Part shown: positions 9,171-18,089 of the stretch, in pieces
How positions within the stretch are numbered: the stretch's first letter is position 1
Layout of the letters: every line of letters starts with the position of its first letter
Assembly (NCBI RefSeq): GCF_007971225.1
Contig: NZ_CP042435.1
Location: forward strand, 4,901,501-4,965,500
DNA from: Panacibacter ginsenosidivorans
Lineage (GTDB): Bacteria; Bacteroidota; Bacteroidia; Chitinophagales; Chitinophagaceae
DNA length: 64,000 bases
Reading direction: 5' to 3'
Made by a program: the position numbers and the translations under genes
The notes under the pieces: model-generated
What the model was told of the DNA's origin: nothing
What the model saw: only the letters and a program-made list of their open reading frames with translations
The model's database searches: none

Positions 9171-9559
9171 TCTTCATCCACCGTAATATTTTTATTGATC
9201 ACTTCACCAAACTGAAGCAGATAACCGTTGTTGTCAAACACGCCAAACTCCCGCATGCCATATTCGAAATTTTCGAGTGGGTAGCAAACTTTGGCTGTAT
9301 ATTTTAGTTCATCCCAAACACTGTCCACATCATCCACTTCTATATATAAAGAGCCGCTCATAATAGGTTCCGGAATATTTCTTTCTTCATTTGGCCTGCT
9401 GAACATGATAGCTATTTTGTCCTTTGAAAAGTGTGCCCAGCCCCATTCTTCGCTGAATGTGTCACAATTAAAACCCAGCACTTCTGTATAAAAATGCATG
9501 GTAGCCTGCAGGTCTTTTGTCTCCAGCATAGGAGAGAGGTTCAGTGCTTTTGCATTCAT
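9167..9559 (-). CDS. VOC family (glyoxalase/bleomycin-resistance fold) protein
   Basis: A 130-residue single VOC domain of paired beta-alpha-beta-beta-beta modules: LSPMLETKDLQATMHFYTEV at the N-terminus, then GSLYIEVDDVDSVWDEL and EFGVFDNNGYLLQFGE. Candidate metal ligands are the glutamate in GSLYIEVDD and the terminal glutamate in LLQFGE; the usual first-strand histidine is not evident, so metal binding and catalysis are uncertain. The specific reaction is unknown. It is convergent with the Dabb gene, with a 4-bp overlap of stops. Confidence 0.85.
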   Translation of the reverse strand: MNAKALNLSPMLETKDLQATMHFYTEVLGFNCDTFSEEWGWAHFSKDKIAIMFSRPNEERNIPEPIMSGSLYIEVDDVDSVWDELKYTAKVCYPLENFEYGMREFGVFDNNGYLLQFGEVINKNITVDED

Positions 9560-9624
9560 GTTCTTTGCTTTGCATGTGAAGATACAAATTTTGATACCAG
9601 CTATACATTTTCATGGCATCACCT

Positions 9625-9644
9625 GTTGTGTCACTCACTTGTAC
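9625..9644 (+). repeat. IDR core, T-type
   Basis: GTTGTGTCACTCACTTGTAC, preceded by GGCATCACCT, the conserved upstream body of the element. It lies upstream of the SnoaL-like gene and faces the C-type core at 10167. Confidence 0.88.
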
Positions 9645-9735
9645 TGTATACAGCGGAGCAACAATTTAAGCGTGGAATAATAATTGTGGTATTACACGTT
9701 TTAAGACATTTTATTAGATTAGAAAAACATTTATT

Positions 9736-10095
9736 ATGACAACACAGGAAATTGCTGGCCGGCTTGTAGAACTTTGCCGTAAAGGTGAATTTAACACAGC
9801 ACAGTCTGAACTGTTTTCAAAAGATGCTGTAAGCGTTGAACCATATTCAACACCAGACTTTGAAAAAGAAACAAAAGGCCTTGATGCTATTAAAGCAAAA
9901 GGAGAAAAGTGGATGAGTATGGTAGAAAAAACGCACAGCATGGAAGTTTCCGATCCATTGATTGCTGCTAATTCATTTGCGTGTACCATGCATATGCATG
10001 TAACGATGAAAGAACATGGAGAAATGGATATGAAAGAACTTTGTGTGTACACAGTAAAAGATGGAAAGATTATAAAAGAAGAATTTTTTATGTAA
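9736..10095 (+). CDS. SnoaL-like / NTF2-fold protein
   Basis: A 119-residue protein with the layout of a SnoaL-like polyketide-cyclase/NTF2-fold domain: an N-terminal helix EIAGRLVELCRKGEFNTAQ, then LFSKDAVSVEP and a region GLDAIKAKGEKW, and beta strands ending in DMKELCVYTVKDGKIIKEEF. Many such proteins are small uncharacterised enzymes or ligand-binding proteins, and no substrate can be inferred. A strong intrinsic terminator follows 20 bp after the stop. The gene stands alone between two inward-facing IDR cores. Confidence 0.82.
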   Translation: MTTQEIAGRLVELCRKGEFNTAQSELFSKDAVSVEPYSTPDFEKETKGLDAIKAKGEKWMSMVEKTHSMEVSDPLIAANSFACTMHMHVTMKEHGEMDMKELCVYTVKDGKIIKEEFFM

Positions 10096-10110
10096 AAGAA
10101 GTGAGTGCAA

Positions 10111-10142
10111 AAAAAGCGCAGACATTCGGTCTGCGCCTTTTG
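10111..10142 (+). terminator. intrinsic terminator of the SnoaL-like gene
   Basis: A perfect 8-bp stem GCGCAGAC/GTCTGCGC with loop ATTCG (10116-10136) is preceded by an A-run and followed by CTTTTGTTT, the classical rho-independent layout. Confidence 0.85.
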
Positions 10143-10166
10143 TTTATTGTTGATATGTTTGTTGCT

Positions 10167-10185
10167 GTACAAGTGTGCGACGCAA
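10167..10185 (-). repeat. IDR core, C-type (CACACTT form)
   Basis: GTACAAGTGTGCGACGCAA on the plus strand, with G in place of the final C. It is followed by the body and TTCATAAAATTTT, and ends 52 bp from the stop of the broken haloperoxidase gene. Confidence 0.85.
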
Positions 10186-10237
10186 GGAACGACGCTATAA
10201 ATACTGCTGCTAGGTTCATAAAATTTTACTGGCTGTT

Positions 10238-11627
10238 TTATTTACTCATTTTCAGTTCGCCTATTCTCGTACCAATAACCTTAGCCATGTTTAACCCTGT
10301 ATGAATTGAAATATGATAGTGAATGCCGCCGTATAATCTTGAAACACCGGCTTCTTCTGCAGCATCAAATAATGTTGTAAAACTTCTTGGCGCCCATCCT
10401 CTGAAATCATAAGTGTGATCCGTAAAACCTGTTTGATAACCTAATACACCTGAAGCAGCTTGCATTACAGAGCCTGTAACCACAGCATGTGCCGCGGGAT
10501 ATTCAGGATGCGGTGGTGTAACAATAAATGGAGACCATGTTGTATCTATTACTTTCCTGATATAAGATACAGGCCTTATAAGTGTGTATTTATATTTTGA
10601 TCTGAAACAAATAATAGAAGCATCTCTTTCTGCAATACCTGCTTTTGCATAAGCTTCGGCAGCTTTTAAAAGATTAGTACCGGTTTGTTCAATTACTTCT
10701 GTTACTAAAGACATATCATGTCCAGCTGGTGTATAGCCAATTCCATCGCCCTGGTCTACCCAATAGTTTGCAATGTTCATTTGTTCTGTCGTTAGACTCT
10801 TTGAAATGTCATACAGTTCTTTTGCAATTTTATAATAACGTGAGTTCGGATCTTCGGAGTAAGGGACAGGAAACTCCGGTGCAACGCCTTCGAGATCTTT
10901 TTCAAGTTATGTACGTGCATTTCCTAAATATGGCAATACGGGTGGGTTAAGATATGAAGGTGGAGTTGGTATCCAGGCACCGGGAAAACTGGGTGGTATA
11001 TATCCTGTGTTTGTGAAATTAATATCATCAGTTAGACGCCAACTATATATTGCATCGGCAATGCCTTTTCCAAATGATTGGGAGCGTAAAAAAATATCAG
11101 AGCTTGTATTGTATTTTTGATTGTATGCATTTTCCAAAGAATCTATACTTGTTGAGTCTGCAGTAGAAATTCCAATAAAGAATTTGCGTGTAAGATCTGC
11201 CATTGTTGAATTAGCACTTACTTCCCAATTATATTTTTTGCTGTTGTCTGTTGATGGCATTGCGGGCATCTGGTAAAGTTTTTCTGAAAAACTTATCGAA
11301 TTTAGACTTGCATTTCTTACCGCTTCGTATAAACCAATACCTATATAGCCAAAAAAAAACACCATTTGTTAATGAAGAGTTTTTCTTAAGCAGAAAGCGT
11401 AATTGTAATTTATACCAGTCCGTTGCAACAGATGCACCGGGCTTTGCGGGCTGCAGAGCCAATGCATCTTCTGTATTACTTTTAGAAGTTGATGCATCAT
11501 TCATATCTTTTTTACAACTACCAAACAGTATTGTAAAAAATACAATTAACAACCACAGGCTGTTTCTTACAAGTGTTTCACTGGGTGCAACAACCTGAAA
11601 TTTCTCAAGAGTGTGTTTCGGTTTCAT
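10238..11627 (-). pseudogene. broken vanadium-haloperoxidase / PAP2-superfamily lipoprotein gene
   Basis: The intact protein would begin at the ATG at 11627 with a lipoprotein signal (LLIVFFTILFGSCKKD). Two lesions break it. A run of nine T (minus strand, plus-strand A-run 11351-11359) shifts the frame; eight T would restore NGVFFGYIGIGLYEAVR. An in-frame TAA at 10907-10909 splits ..LGNART from LEKDLEGVAPEF. The C-terminal part has the vanadium-binding acid-phosphatase pattern: IRPVSYIRK, PEYPAAHAVVTGSV and SRLYGGIHYHIS. The family includes vanadium haloperoxidases and PAP2 phosphatases. A homopolymer error could explain the first lesion, but not the separate nonsense codon. Confidence 0.8.
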
Positions 11628-11861
11628 GATTATTTGTTTTTGAAGATTAAAAATTTTGAGGATTAATAGTTGGGCATTTGGTAAACTCACAATAAAAATA
11701 ATGGCTGTTTTACGCGAAAGAAATACCTATTTGTAGGTAGCAATTATTTTTATTATATTGTATTATCATAAGTACAGGTAATACGATTTGTATCAGAAGA
11801 AAAACCAGGTTAAAGTGCTCATCTGTTTTTAAGTGCTAAAATCAAATGTGATTTCATCTTT

Positions 11862-12632
11862 ATGAAGCCCAAAACTTTTGATAAAGAATTCAATAAAATG
11901 TTTACATGGTTTACAAATGAAACAAGTGAACCCGGGTTACTGAAGCTGGAACTTGACTTATATAAAAAACTTTGGAGTTTTTTTCTTGCCGGAGATTCAT
12001 ATTATTTTGTGCTTAATCATCATAGCCTTGATTTTGATTTTGTGAGCAGCAGCGTTGAAAATGTTTTGGGGTACGCCCCAACTGAATTTACTTTTGAATT
12101 TATAAATGAAAAGCTGCATCCTGATGACCAACCATGGTTTGTTTCTTTGGGGTATAAAGTAATAGAGTTTCTTTCACTGCTGTCATTAGAAAAGTTGATG
12201 AAGTATAAATTGAGGTATGATGTTCGTTATAGAAAAAAAAATGGCGAGTATGCACGAATGCTTTACCAGGGAGTTATAATTGAACATGATGAAACAGGAA
12301 GGCTATTAAGAACGCTGGGAATAAATACCGATATTACATATCTTAAAAAAGAAGGAAAGCCTGTGCTGTCCTTTATTGGTATGGATGGCGAGCCATCTTA
12401 TATAAATATAGATTTACAAAATACTTTTCTTGAAAGCAGGGAAGATTTTACTGCAAGGGAAAAAGAAGTGCTTAAACTTTTAATTGAAGGCAAATTAAGC
12501 AAACAAATAAGCAGCATTTTAAACATCAGTAAACAAACTGTTGACACACACCGCAAGAATATGCTGCATAAAAAGAAACTGAGTAATACGGGTGAACTTG
12601 TAGGTAAAGCAATTATGTATGGGTGGATATGA
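11862..12632 (+). CDS. PAS domain LuxR-type transcriptional regulator
   Basis: A 256-residue protein. Residues about 40-160 look like a PAS sensor domain (FVLNHHSLDFDFVSSSVENV, then YAPTEFTFEFINEKLHPDD and RYRKKNGEYARMLYQGVI). The C-terminal 62 residues are a LuxR/GerE helix-turn-helix: FTAREKEVLKLLIEGKLSKQ, then SILNISKQTVDTHRKNMLHK. The protein has no phosphoacceptor domain, so the PAS domain is the likely input. It is divergent from the broken haloperoxidase gene (about 235 bp between starts), the only neighbour it could share a control region with. The target regulon is unknown. Confidence 0.88.
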   Translation: MKPKTFDKEFNKMFTWFTNETSEPGLLKLELDLYKKLWSFFLAGDSYYFVLNHHSLDFDFVSSSVENVLGYAPTEFTFEFINEKLHPDDQPWFVSLGYKVIEFLSLLSLEKLMKYKLRYDVRYRKKNGEYARMLYQGVIIEHDETGRLLRTLGINTDITYLKKEGKPVLSFIGMDGEPSYINIDLQNTFLESREDFTAREKEVLKLLIEGKLSKQISSILNISKQTVDTHRKNMLHKKKLSNTGELVGKAIMYGWI

Positions 12633-12754
12633 ATTGTAAAGGTTGTTATTTTTTAAATATATCAAAGCAAACAGGAAAGTTATCGCCATGAAATAGAAAA
12701 GCTTAAAACATAAAAATATTTTGGTTCTGTCTGCAGATCAATGAGTAGCTTTTA

Positions 12755-12773
12755 TTGCGTCGCACTCTTGTAC
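12755..12773 (+). repeat. IDR core, C-type
   Basis: TTGCGTCGCACTCTTGTAC. It lies 23 bp from the stop of the first S74-type gene; the same spacing recurs at the paralogue (15387-15405 to 15429), showing that the repeat was present before the gene duplication. Confidence 0.85.
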
Positions 12774-12796
12774 TTTATTAATTCTATTCAGCAATT

Positions 12797-15232
12797 TTAT
12801 TTAGCCAGTATCATTTCTTTTGTGCCGATCAGCTTACCATTAACAATAAGTGAGTAGCTATATGCACCTGATGCAAGGGTTGTTGCGTCTACCTTCAATG
12901 AACCTTTACCACTACCGGATACATCGATGGTCTTTAAATTCTTTCCTGTTTTATCTCTTATAATAATTTGTGCAATAGAATTTGTCTGTGGCAAAGTGTA
13001 ATTGATGGTTGTTGTATTTGCAAAAGGATTTGGAATGTTTTGTTCGAGTGAAGCGTTGCTGATAACTGCTGATTGCTGCTTAATGGTTTGTGGTTGAGAA
13101 CTTGTTATCAACGCTTTTAATTCATCAATTTGCTTTTGCAGGTCATTTATTTTTTCATCCTGCTCATTTATTTTTTTGTCTTTGTCGTCATTCATTTTAG
13201 AAAGCTCCTGAACCGCTTTAACAAGTGGCACAACAAATTCCGCATATCTTAGGCCATATAAATCTTTATCATTTTTTGCAGCATCTACACCACTAAAATC
13301 ATAGTTTAAACTTTTTGCTGCTTTTTCAACATCCTGCGCTACAAACCCCGTGTAAATAGTTTTTGCATTTTCATTAGCAGTAGCCAGCTCATCCGCTGAG
13401 AGCTTCATTTCTACGCTATTTTTATTTTTTATTACTGGGCGCTGCACAATTTGATCGATAGCCTTATTGTCTATATTATAGGTGATTGGTTTGAGTTTAT
13501 TGATAAATAAAAGACCAGGAACATTGTCTCTAATGTTTTTCTTCACTCTTCCATCAGAAAGTGTTGACCAGCTAACTTTACCACCAATCGAAGTAGGATC
13601 AGCCAAAGGATCCCCAACACTACCAATCCGCACCTGGTTACTTGCTGCTGCATCAGAATATGCGCCGATAGCTATTGTGTAAGATAAATTCTCAACAGAT
13701 AGCCCAGCCTGAGTTCCTATACCTATGTTATTGCTTCCGGTTTTATTGCTGAACAAAGTGAAGTACCCTATCCCAACATTATTGTTACCTGTAGTATTGT
13801 TATACATTGAAGTATTACCTATCGCGGTATTAATTTTTCCTACTGTATTCCAATTTAAACATTCGTATCCGAGGGCAGTATTTAAACTTCCCGAAGTATT
13901 AGAGATCAGCGTTCCATGACCAACGGCGGTGTTGCTATTGCCGGTTGTATTGGTCAACAAAGCTTCATATCCGAATGCCGTGTTCGAGCCTCCGGTCGTG
14001 TTAAAATTGAGTGCTTCGATACCCGCGGCTGTGTTCAATGAGCCAGAGGTGTTGTTATACAAACAACCTGATCCAATAGCAGTGTTCCCGAATCCGCTTG
14101 TGTTTGAATATAAAGCATTATAGCCATTTGCTGTATTATCTGTTCCATTATTATTATAAAGTGCATTACCACCTGATGCGGTATTGTTGTAACCAGTGGT
14201 ATTAAGGTACAAGGCATAGCTACCGTTGGCAGAATTCCAGATTCCTGTTGTATTAGAATTTAAAGCAGCAGAACCGACAGCAATGTTATAACTTCCTGTA
14301 CTATTTGAAGCAAGAGCAGCAAAACCATTGGCAGTATTTTGCTGGCCGGTTGTATTGTTTTGAAGTGCAACACTTCCCGAGGCGGTATTGTTTATGCCTG
14401 TTGTATTAAAAAACATTGCATTAAAACCGATAGCTGTGTTATTGTCAGCATTATTATTGAATAAAGCGTACTTACCATAAGCCGCATTTTGATTACCGGT
14501 TGTATTAGTGTAAAGTGTACCATAACCCACTGCAGTATTATCAGCACCTGCAGTGACAAAGTTAAGGGCAATTTGACCGAATGCAGTATTACGTGTACCA
14601 GAACAACAGGTACTATAATCTATAAGTCCGGCTCTGAAGCCATTTACTTTAAAAACTAATGATTGTGCATCAGTAGTTCCAATAAAATTTATAGACGGGT
14701 CAGTACCTGCATTCCCTGTAAGAGACCACGCATTGCCACCTCCTGATGAATTATCGTTGCTCCAAGCTAATGCACCAGCACCATTTGTTTTCAATACTTG
14801 CCCGTTTGTTCCATCGGTTGCAGGCAATGTATATGCACCAACTTTTAATGTTCCATTGAATACACCATTACCAGAATTTGCATTTACATAAAACACAGGT
14901 ACTGCACTTCCGTTCCTGAATTCATATTGCACATTGGTGGAATTGAAGAACAACCCGTAATTACTATTGCCACTGAATTGGAAGGCGTACTTGTTACCGG
15001 CAACTTTGTAAGCAGCATTACCAACAAAACTAAGATTTCCAGTTGCGCTATCTATACTAGTATAATTTGTTGTTGAACCGATGCGTGCACCACCGCGTAC
15101 CTGCAAAGATGTAGCAGGTGAAGTTGTGTAGATGCCAACCCTTCCTGTTGAAGGAAAAACATTTTGAGCACTAGTATTGCTGCTAATAACTATTATAACT
15201 ATGATTGATAAAAATGTAAACTTCGTTTTCAT
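12797..15232 (-). CDS. secreted repeat protein with endosialidase-chaperone (S74) and T9SS sorting domain, copy 1
   Basis: An 811-residue protein in clear modules. A signal peptide (FLSIIVIIVISSNTSAQ) is followed by an N-terminal strand-rich region, then residues about 210-520 of a short repeat around NTAxGxxALxxNTTGxxN, which should fold as a beta-solenoid-like shaft. Next is an intramolecular chaperone/S74 region (SDGRVKKNI near 565, later GFVAQDVEKAAKSLNYDFSG), then a coiled coil (DKDKKINEQDEKINDLQKQI). The end is a type IX secretion sorting domain with IPNPFANTTTINYTLP and GAYSYSLIVNGKLIGTKEMI. It is probably a surface fibre or adhesin. S74 domains of phage tail fibres self-cleave after trimerisation; whether that happens here is unknown. 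Confidence 0.9.
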   Translation of the reverse strand: MKTKFTFLSIIVIIVISSNTSAQNVFPSTGRVGIYTTSPATSLQVRGGARIGSTTNYTSIDSATGNLSFVGNAAYKVAGNKYAFQFSGNSNYGLFFNSTNVQYEFRNGSAVPVFYVNANSGNGVFNGTLKVGAYTLPATDGTNGQVLKTNGAGALAWSNDNSSGGGNAWSLTGNAGTDPSINFIGTTDAQSLVFKVNGFRAGLIDYSTCCSGTRNTAFGQIALNFVTAGADNTAVGYGTLYTNTTGNQNAAYGKYALFNNNADNNTAIGFNAMFFNTTGINNTASGSVALQNNTTGQQNTANGFAALASNSTGSYNIAVGSAALNSNTTGIWNSANGSYALYLNTTGYNNTASGGNALYNNNGTDNTANGYNALYSNTSGFGNTAIGSGCLYNNTSGSLNTAAGIEALNFNTTGGSNTAFGYEALLTNTTGNSNTAVGHGTLISNTSGSLNTALGYECLNWNTVGKINTAIGNTSMYNNTTGNNNVGIGYFTLFSNKTGSNNIGIGTQAGLSVENLSYTIAIGAYSDAAASNQVRIGSVGDPLADPTSIGGKVSWSTLSDGRVKKNIRDNVPGLLFINKLKPITYNIDNKAIDQIVQRPVIKNKNSVEMKLSADELATANENAKTIYTGFVAQDVEKAAKSLNYDFSGVDAAKNDKDLYGLRYAEFVVPLVKAVQELSKMNDDKDKKINEQDEKINDLQKQIDELKALITSSQPQTIKQQSAVISNASLEQNIPNPFANTTTINYTLPQTNSIAQIIIRDKTGKNLKTIDVSGSGKGSLKVDATTLASGAYSYSLIVNGKLIGTKEMILAK

Positions 15233-15277
15233 AACGTTGGTTTTATTTTATGACCGATGTTCAGTTATGTTATGCAC

Positions 15278-15295
15278 TACAAGAGTGCGACGCAA
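15278..15295 (-). repeat. IDR core, C-type (first base altered)
   Basis: TACAAGAGTGCGACGCAAC preceded by C instead of G. It lies 46 bp upstream of the start of S74 copy 1, in the gap between the two paralogues, and is divergent from the core at 15387. Confidence 0.8.
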
Positions 15296-15386
15296 CAAAA
15301 CTTTAATAGACATTCAGTAGTTGGTTACAAAAAATACTTCAGTAAATTTTTTTGCTCCCAACATTTGATTTACTATTTGGCTTTAC

Positions 15387-15405
15387 TTGCGTCGCACACT
15401 TGTAC
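15387..15405 (+). repeat. IDR core, C-type (CACACTT form)
   Basis: TTGCGTCGCACACTTGTAC, 23 bp from the stop of S74 copy 2. The adjacent bases through the end of the gene match those at copy 1, so it belongs to the duplicated unit. Confidence 0.85.
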
Positions 15406-15428
15406 TACATTAATTCTATTCAGCAATT

Positions 15429-17876
15429 TTATTTAGCCAATATCATTTCTTTTGTGCCGATCAGTTTGCCATTAACAACGAGTGAGTAACTATATGCTCC
15501 CGATGCAAGTGTTGCGGCATCTACTTTCAGGTTTCCTTTTCCGGTGCCTGAAACGTTTATTGCTTTTAATGTTTTGCCATTCTTATCTGTAATAACAATT
15601 TGTGCAGTAGTAAACTTTTGTGGAAGTGTATAATTAATGGTTGTAGTGTTTGCGAATGGGTTGGGAATATTTTGATCAAGCGATGCTGATGATAAAATAG
15701 TATTGTTTATATTTTGTGAGGAAGATGTAGTTGATGAATTAGCCGTAATCAAGGTTTTTAATTCATCAATTTGTCTTTGCAGATCATCGTTCTTAGCACT
15801 CAGTTCCTGGACTGCTTTTACCAGCGGTACAACAAAATCGCTATAACGCAAGCCATATAAGTCTTTATTGTTCTTTGCTGCATCAACACCACTGAAATCA
15901 TAGTTTAAACTTTTTGCAGCTTTTTCCACATCCTGCGCTACGAAACCTGTGTAAATAATTGCTTCTTTTGCTTTACGCGCAGTTAGCTGTTCTTCTGAAG
16001 GCTTCACGATTTTACCGTTTGCATCTTTTTTTTGTGGCTTTTGCACTATTTTGTCAAAAGCTTCAAGATCAATATTGTAAGTTACCGGTTGCAACTTCTT
16101 TATAAAAGCAAGTCCCGGAACATCGGCTTTGATATTTTTCTTTACCCTTCCGTCACTTATTGTTGTCCAACCTACTTGCCCACCAATACTGGTAACAGAA
16201 GCGCTACCTATCCTGACTTGGAAACTCCCTGTAGCTATACTATTATAACCAATTGCTGTGGCTTCAATTGTATTAGAGGAGTTTACATCAGCTGCCACTC
16301 CTATCGCTGTATTCTCACGCCCGGATATAACATTGTCAAGCGCAAAGGCCCCCACCGATACGTTATGGTGACCAATAGTGTTTGAATAAAGTGCATAGTA
16401 ACCAATTGCAGTATTAAAGAAGTTACCCCCACCCCCTCCGAGATCTGCCGTGGCGTTATAAAGAGCATAACTACCAACTGCAGTTGACCCTTGAAAGGCG
16501 AATGAACTGCCATTGTCATTGCCTCTCATCGCATTAGAGCCTATTGCGGTATTGCCTCCAAATCCGTTTCCACGATAAGTATTAAGCGCATTATACCCAA
16601 ACGCAGTGTTTTCAGATCCGTCAACATTCTTTTCAAGAGAACTTACACCTGCGGCAGTATTGTAACTACCAACTTGGTTATTAAGCAGTGATAAGTAGCC
16701 GGTGGCCGTATTAAAAGATCCCGTGGTATTGTCGTGCAAGGAATTATTACCACTTGCAGTATTATAGTTCCCGGTTGAATTTATGTATAAGGATGTATAT
16801 CCATTAGCCGTATTGTTTGTACCCGTTGTATTTAAGTACAAGGCGTACGCACCTGTAGCAGTATTATAATCCGCAGTATTATTGTTTAAAGCAGCAGAGC
16901 CAACGGCAGTATTATAACTTCCCGTGCTATTTGAAGCAAGCGCTGCAAAACCATTGGCTGTGTTTTGCTGCCCTGTGGTATTGTTTTGAAGTGCAACACT
17001 TCCCGAGGCGGTATTGTTTATGCCTGTGGTATTAAAGAACATTGCATTAAACCCGATAGCTGTATTGTTGTCTGCATTATTATTAAATAAAGCATATTTA
17101 CCGTATGCCGCATTTTGATTACCAGTTGTATTTGTGTAAAGTGTACCGTAACCCATTGCTGTATTATCAGCACCGGATGTAACGGAGTTAAGCGCAATTT
17201 GTCCAAACGAAGTATTACGGGTGCCGGAGCAACAGGTACTGTAATCAATGAGCCCTGCCCTTAAACCATTCACCTTAAATACTAATGACTGCGCATCAGT
17301 GGTTCCAATAAAATTTGTATTTGCATCCGTACCCGCATTACCGGTAAGCGACCAACCAGAACCTGCGCTAACATTGTCATTGCTCCATGTAAGCACACCT
17401 GCACCGTTTGTTTTTAATACCTGTCCATTTGTACCATCTGTTGCAGGTAATGTATACGCACCTACTTTCAGTGTACCGTTGAATACACTATTGCCTGTAT
17501 TTGCATTCACACTAAAAACAGGAACAGCACTGCCATTGCGGAATTCATACTGCACGTTTGTGGAATTAAAGAATAGACCATAATTGGTATTTCCTGAATA
17601 TTGAAATGCGTATTTATTTCCTGCAACTCTATATGCAGATGTACCTGCAAAACTTAAGTTGCCTGTTGCACTATCAATGTTTACATAGTTTGCGGCAGTA
17701 CCAATACGTGCACCGCCACGCACATGTAAAGATGCTGCAGGTGATGTTGTATAAATACCTACTCTTCCCGTAGCAGGGAAAATATTTTGGGCGTTTGCAT
17801 TATTTGAGCTTGACGCTAAAAAAAATGCTCCTATAATTAAGTTTGTTAAATAAGAAGCAAAAATTCTTGTTTTCAT
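15429..17876 (-). CDS. secreted repeat protein with endosialidase-chaperone (S74) and T9SS sorting domain, copy 2
   Basis: An 815-residue paralogue of the next minus-strand gene with the same order: signal peptide, shared N-terminal region, NTAxGxxALxxNTTG repeats, S74 chaperone (SDGRVKKNI), short coiled coil (AKNDDLQRQIDELK) and T9SS sorting domain (IPNPFANTTTINYTLP). The first 330 residues or so and the last 250 are nearly identical between the copies, whereas the shaft differs (for example RGNDNGSSFAFQGSTAVGSY and DLGGGGGNFFNTAIGYYAL occur only here). This pattern of constant ends and variable repeats suggests repeat-unit recombination or conversion. The start ATG at 17876 directly precedes the signal peptide. 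The divergent gap to the LytS-like gene holds a 15-bp inverted repeat. Confidence 0.9.
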   Translation of the reverse strand: MKTRIFASYLTNLIIGAFFLASSSNNANAQNIFPATGRVGIYTTSPAASLHVRGGARIGTAANYVNIDSATGNLSFAGTSAYRVAGNKYAFQYSGNTNYGLFFNSTNVQYEFRNGSAVPVFSVNANTGNSVFNGTLKVGAYTLPATDGTNGQVLKTNGAGVLTWSNDNVSAGSGWSLTGNAGTDANTNFIGTTDAQSLVFKVNGLRAGLIDYSTCCSGTRNTSFGQIALNSVTSGADNTAMGYGTLYTNTTGNQNAAYGKYALFNNNADNNTAIGFNAMFFNTTGINNTASGSVALQNNTTGQQNTANGFAALASNSTGSYNTAVGSAALNNNTADYNTATGAYALYLNTTGTNNTANGYTSLYINSTGNYNTASGNNSLHDNTTGSFNTATGYLSLLNNQVGSYNTAAGVSSLEKNVDGSENTAFGYNALNTYRGNGFGGNTAIGSNAMRGNDNGSSFAFQGSTAVGSYALYNATADLGGGGGNFFNTAIGYYALYSNTIGHHNVSVGAFALDNVISGRENTAIGVAADVNSSNTIEATAIGYNSIATGSFQVRIGSASVTSIGGQVGWTTISDGRVKKNIKADVPGLAFIKKLQPVTYNIDLEAFDKIVQKPQKKDANGKIVKPSEEQLTARKAKEAIIYTGFVAQDVEKAAKSLNYDFSGVDAAKNNKDLYGLRYSDFVVPLVKAVQELSAKNDDLQRQIDELKTLITANSSTTSSSQNINNTILSSASLDQNIPNPFANTTTINYTLPQKFTTAQIVITDKNGKTLKAINVSGTGKGNLKVDAATLASGAYSYSLVVNGKLIGTKEMILAK

Positions 17877-17988
17877 AAAGCTGTTGTTTTGATAATACTA
17901 AAGTATAAAGCAGATTTGCGATAATTTCCTTATTTCGATGTATGGGCTTCATGTAACTATACTCTACACCTGTCGACAAGTTTTTCTT

Positions 17989-18023
17989 TTTTTTGAAGAC
18001 GAATAGCGTTCGTCTTCAAAAAA
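17989..18023. promoter_or_regulatory. 15-bp inverted repeat in divergent promoter region
   Basis: TTTTTTGAAGACGAA (17989-18003) and TTCGTCTTCAAAAAA (18009-18023) form a perfect 15-bp dyad around TAGCG. On both strands the 3' arm ends in A rather than T, so it does not look like a terminator. Its position between the divergent S74 copy 2 and LytS-like genes suggests an operator or other protein site; the function is inferred from position only. Confidence 0.5.
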
Positions 18024-18089
18024 TTTGATTTTGTTGAAAAATGAGATAATATATCGACTTGCTATTTACCTTTAGAGAAAATAGCATTT

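Noticed and set aside
13482-14217. Open frames on the other strand of S74 copy 1
   Set aside because: They arise from the regular codon pattern of the NTTG-rich repeats, lack start context and have no recognisable protein character; the same shadow frames occur in copy 2.
17989-18023. Terminator call for the 15-bp dyad
   Set aside because: The 3' arm is followed by A-runs on both strands, not by T, so it is listed as a possible operator instead.
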